This document shows positions 62,389 through 64,000 of a stretch of DNA of 64,000 nucleotides, in pieces (position 1 is the stretch's first letter; every line of letters starts with the position of its first letter). The stretch is from an uncultured Paracoccaceae bacterium. GTDB lineage: Bacteria; Pseudomonadota; Alphaproteobacteria; Rhodobacterales; Rhodobacteraceae. The position numbers and the translations under genes were made by a program. Under the pieces are notes generated by a model. It saw only the letters and a program-made list of their open reading frames with translations. It ran no database searches and was not told the DNA's origin. Location of the stretch: NCBI GenBank assembly GCA_937872465.1, contig CALMSR010000017.1, positions 101,738-165,737 on the forward strand. Direction: 5' to 3'.

Positions 62389-62742
62389 GTTGACACCCGA
62401 TCTCCGTCGCCGTCGTCGCCCGTGGACCCGAAGCGCCCCTGGCCACGGGATGCCGCTTGCGCATCCTGTCGGCGAGTTTGTGGCATGGGCAGGGAGATTT
62501 CCATCTCGGTCTCGTCCGTCGATCGCGGATCCGGGGTCGCGGGGCTGTCTCCAGGTCCGTATCGCGGTCGGTCGGGCGGTCGCCGCCCGTGCCGTGAAGG
62601 TGGTGCAGCCGGGTTCGGCAGTCTGCGGCGCCGTCGGCCAAAGACCGCTGGCCCTTGGCGGGCGGTTGTCGAGCGGGGGCGGGGGTGGCAGGTTGGGGAG
62701 GGTGCGAGCAATGGACGCATCGTCAAAATGAGGGGAAGAGGC
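62389..62742. other. Intergenic region without recognised gene
   Basis: Between the divergent GST and lipoprotein genes I see no convincing gene. The left half contains runs of Arg-coding triplets that open frames in several directions. The lipoprotein promoter is expected here. Confidence 0.45.
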
Positions 62743-63027
62743 ATGAACAGGTTCGGAATCCTGGCGGCGGTGGCGCTGCCCGTGGTCATGGCGGCCTGCG
62801 CGCCGAAGGCGCCGCTGCCGGAGCCGGCGCCGGTGCTGAGCGCGGCCGAGCAGGCCTGCGCGGCGCAGGCGGCGGCGGTCGGCGGGGTGGACGTGGCCAC
62901 GGTGGTGGTGGTGCCGCTGACCACCACCAAGTCCGGGGCGACGGTCCATGAGGTGACGGCGGGCGAGGTGCGCTACAGCTGCGTGGTCGAGCTCGACAAT
63001 TCCATCTCGAGCTTCGAGGCGCTCTAG
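62743..63027 (+). CDS. Small predicted lipoprotein
   Basis: A 94-residue protein with a lipoprotein signal: MNRFGILAAVALPVVMAAC, lipobox V-M-A-A-C with Cys19. The mature part has two cysteines (EQACAAQAAA and RYSCVVELD) and ends VELDNSISSFEAL; it resembles a short bacterial SH3-like or YgdI-type lipoprotein. GAGGGG precedes the ATG. Outer-membrane location is probable since Cys is followed by Ala, not Asp. Function unknown. Confidence 0.8.
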   Translation: MNRFGILAAVALPVVMAACAPKAPLPEPAPVLSAAEQACAAQAAAVGGVDVATVVVVPLTTTKSGATVHEVTAGEVRYSCVVELDNSISSFEAL

Positions 63028-63164
63028 GCCGAGGATCCGGCCGCGCCGTCCGGTGGCGGTGCGGCCGGTGCCCTTGGGCCGGCGTCCCGGTTTCGGGGCG
63101 CCGGTGCGGAAGAATGTGGCTGCGGGGAACGGCGGCCGCTTGCCCCGGGCCGGCAGAGACGACC

Positions 63165-63908
63165 ATGGCGCAGAACATCTACGACAATCCCGAGTTCTTC
63201 GCGGGCTACAGCCGCTTGCCGCGGCAGGTGCAGGGGCTGGACGGGGCGCCGGAATGGCCAGCGATCCGGGCGCTGCTGCCCGATGTGGCGGGCAGGCGGG
63301 TGGCCGATCTGGGCTGCGGTTTCGGCTGGGCGGCGCGCTGGTTCCGCGCGGCGGGGGCGGCCTCGGTGCTGGGGGTCGACCTGTCGCGGAACATGATCGC
63401 GCGGGCGCGGGCGGATACGGTGGATCCGGGGATCGAATACCGCATCGCCGATCTCGACGAACTTGTGCTGCCGGAGGGGGCGTTCGATCTGGTCTACAGC
63501 GCGCTGACTTTCCATTACGTGCGGGATTTCGGGCGGCTGGTGCGCATGATCCGCGCGGCGCTGGTGCCGGGCGGCAGCCTCGTCTTCACCATCGAGCATC
63601 CGATCTTCATGGCGGCGGCGCATCCGCATTGGCTGCTGGACGAGGACGGGCGCAAGACCTGGCCGGTCAACGGCTATTCCGTCGAGGGGGAGCGCCGGAC
63701 GGATTGGTTCGCCGAGGGGGTGGTGAAGCATCACCGGACGCTGGCGAGCACGGTCAATGCGCTGATCGGCGCGGGATTCGCGCTCGACCGGATCGAGGAA
63801 TTCGCGCCCACGCCGGGGCAGGTCGCGGCGATGCCGGAACTGGCGGAGGAGATGGAGCGGCCGATGATGCTGCTGGTCTCGGCGGTCGTCGCGGGTGATG
63901 GCGATTGA
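63165..63908 (+). CDS. Class I SAM-dependent methyltransferase
   Basis: A 247-residue methyltransferase of the Methyltransf_11 type. It starts MAQNIYDNPEFFAGYSRLPR, with motif I VADLGCGFGWAARWFRAAG, motif II VLGVDLSRNMIARAR, and YSALTFHYVRDFGRLVRMIR. It is of the type often annotated next to housekeeping genes without known substrate. The ATG at 63165 gives the family's usual N-terminus; an upstream start would add 17 unlikely residues. Confidence 0.88.
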   Translation: MAQNIYDNPEFFAGYSRLPRQVQGLDGAPEWPAIRALLPDVAGRRVADLGCGFGWAARWFRAAGAASVLGVDLSRNMIARARADTVDPGIEYRIADLDELVLPEGAFDLVYSALTFHYVRDFGRLVRMIRAALVPGGSLVFTIEHPIFMAAAHPHWLLDEDGRKTWPVNGYSVEGERRTDWFAEGVVKHHRTLASTVNALIGAGFALDRIEEFAPTPGQVAAMPELAEEMERPMMLLVSAVVAGDGD

Positions 63909-63927
63909 GGCTCTTTCTTTCTTCCTC

Positions 63928-64000
63928 GCGCGTCCCGCCCAAGAAATGAGGGCAGCGCCCGGCCCGGGCGGAAGCGAAGCGCCCGCGTCGTGCCGGAGGC
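63928..64000 (-). repeat. Dispersed structured intergenic repeat, copy 5 (cut by window edge)
   Basis: Read on the minus strand, the right-hand end of the element with arm CGGGCGCTGCCC (63950-63961), the segment GACGCGGGCGCTTCGCTTCC and GTGCC-type hairpin bases. The other arm lies beyond the window. It stands 20 bases after the methyltransferase stop. Confidence 0.85.

Noticed and set aside
62590..62680. Third copy of repeat B
   Set aside because: Some resemblance (GGCC-rich with a similar order) but the identity is too low to separate from base composition.

Overview
The window is very GC-rich chromosomal DNA with dense, overlapping, operon-like gene packing. It carries a LexA box of the alphaproteobacterial form GTTC-N7-GTTC and the gene order trpE / trpG-trpD-trpC-moaC-moeA-lexA. 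Together with cobalt-sensitive-type MbfA, osmoregulated periplasmic glucan genes and a DUF1127 protein, this points to an alphaproteobacterium, most likely of the Rhodobacterales (Rhodobacteraceae or a close relative). No rRNA, tRNA, CRISPR array, transposase or phage gene was recognised.

Layout. 1-8.3 kb (minus strand): ppiD-trpE, then trpGDC-moaC-moeA and the start of lexA, with a small membrane-anchored protein between trpG and trpE. 8.7-11.7 kb: a Uup-type ABC-F ATPase and an outer-membrane porin. 12.2-19.4 kb: two convergent operons. On the plus strand lie an MDR dehydrogenase, a degenerate 6-pyruvoyl-tetrahydropterin-synthase homologue, a GT4 glycosyltransferase and a methyltransferase. 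On the minus strand lie a CDP-alcohol phosphatidyltransferase, a FkbM methyltransferase, a membrane alkaline-phosphatase-superfamily protein and a RibD-type reductase. I read these as one possible pathway making a modified pterin or pterin-glycolipid; that is inference. 19.4-34.6 kb: cytochrome b561, convergent opgH and opgG, and the glycogen operon glgP-glgB-glgC-glgA-pgm-glgX. Both glucan systems draw on glucose 1-phosphate. 35.0-37.8 kb: pyrC-pyrE and the membrane ferritin mbfA.

37.9-56.5 kb is the most unusual part. A HisD-family dehydrogenase gene on the plus strand is followed by a near-continuous minus-strand run of 16 genes (55,292 down to 40,168): an ABC sugar-type importer, a second HisD-family enzyme, an SDR, a LacI regulator, three NTF2/SnoaL-like proteins, a bicupin, a MetE-like protein, an alpha/beta hydrolase, an RraA-like protein and an AtzG-AtzE-type amidase pair. 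A fourth NTF2-like gene is divergent from the importer. The same 10-base sequence ACGTTTGCAA lies upstream of both the first hisD-like gene and this divergent promoter region. The set looks like a LacI-controlled uptake and catabolism regulon for an unidentified substrate.

56.9-64 kb: DUF1127, ruvC-ruvA-ruvB, a repeat-containing membrane protein, a glutathione S-transferase, a small lipoprotein and a methyltransferase.

A dispersed, highly structured intergenic repeat of about 160-200 bases occurs five times (8.4, 11.9, 34.8, 61.5 and 63.9 kb) and marks several operon boundaries. A second, shorter repeat of about 53 bases occurs at 40.1 and 56.8 kb, at the two ends of the catabolic region.
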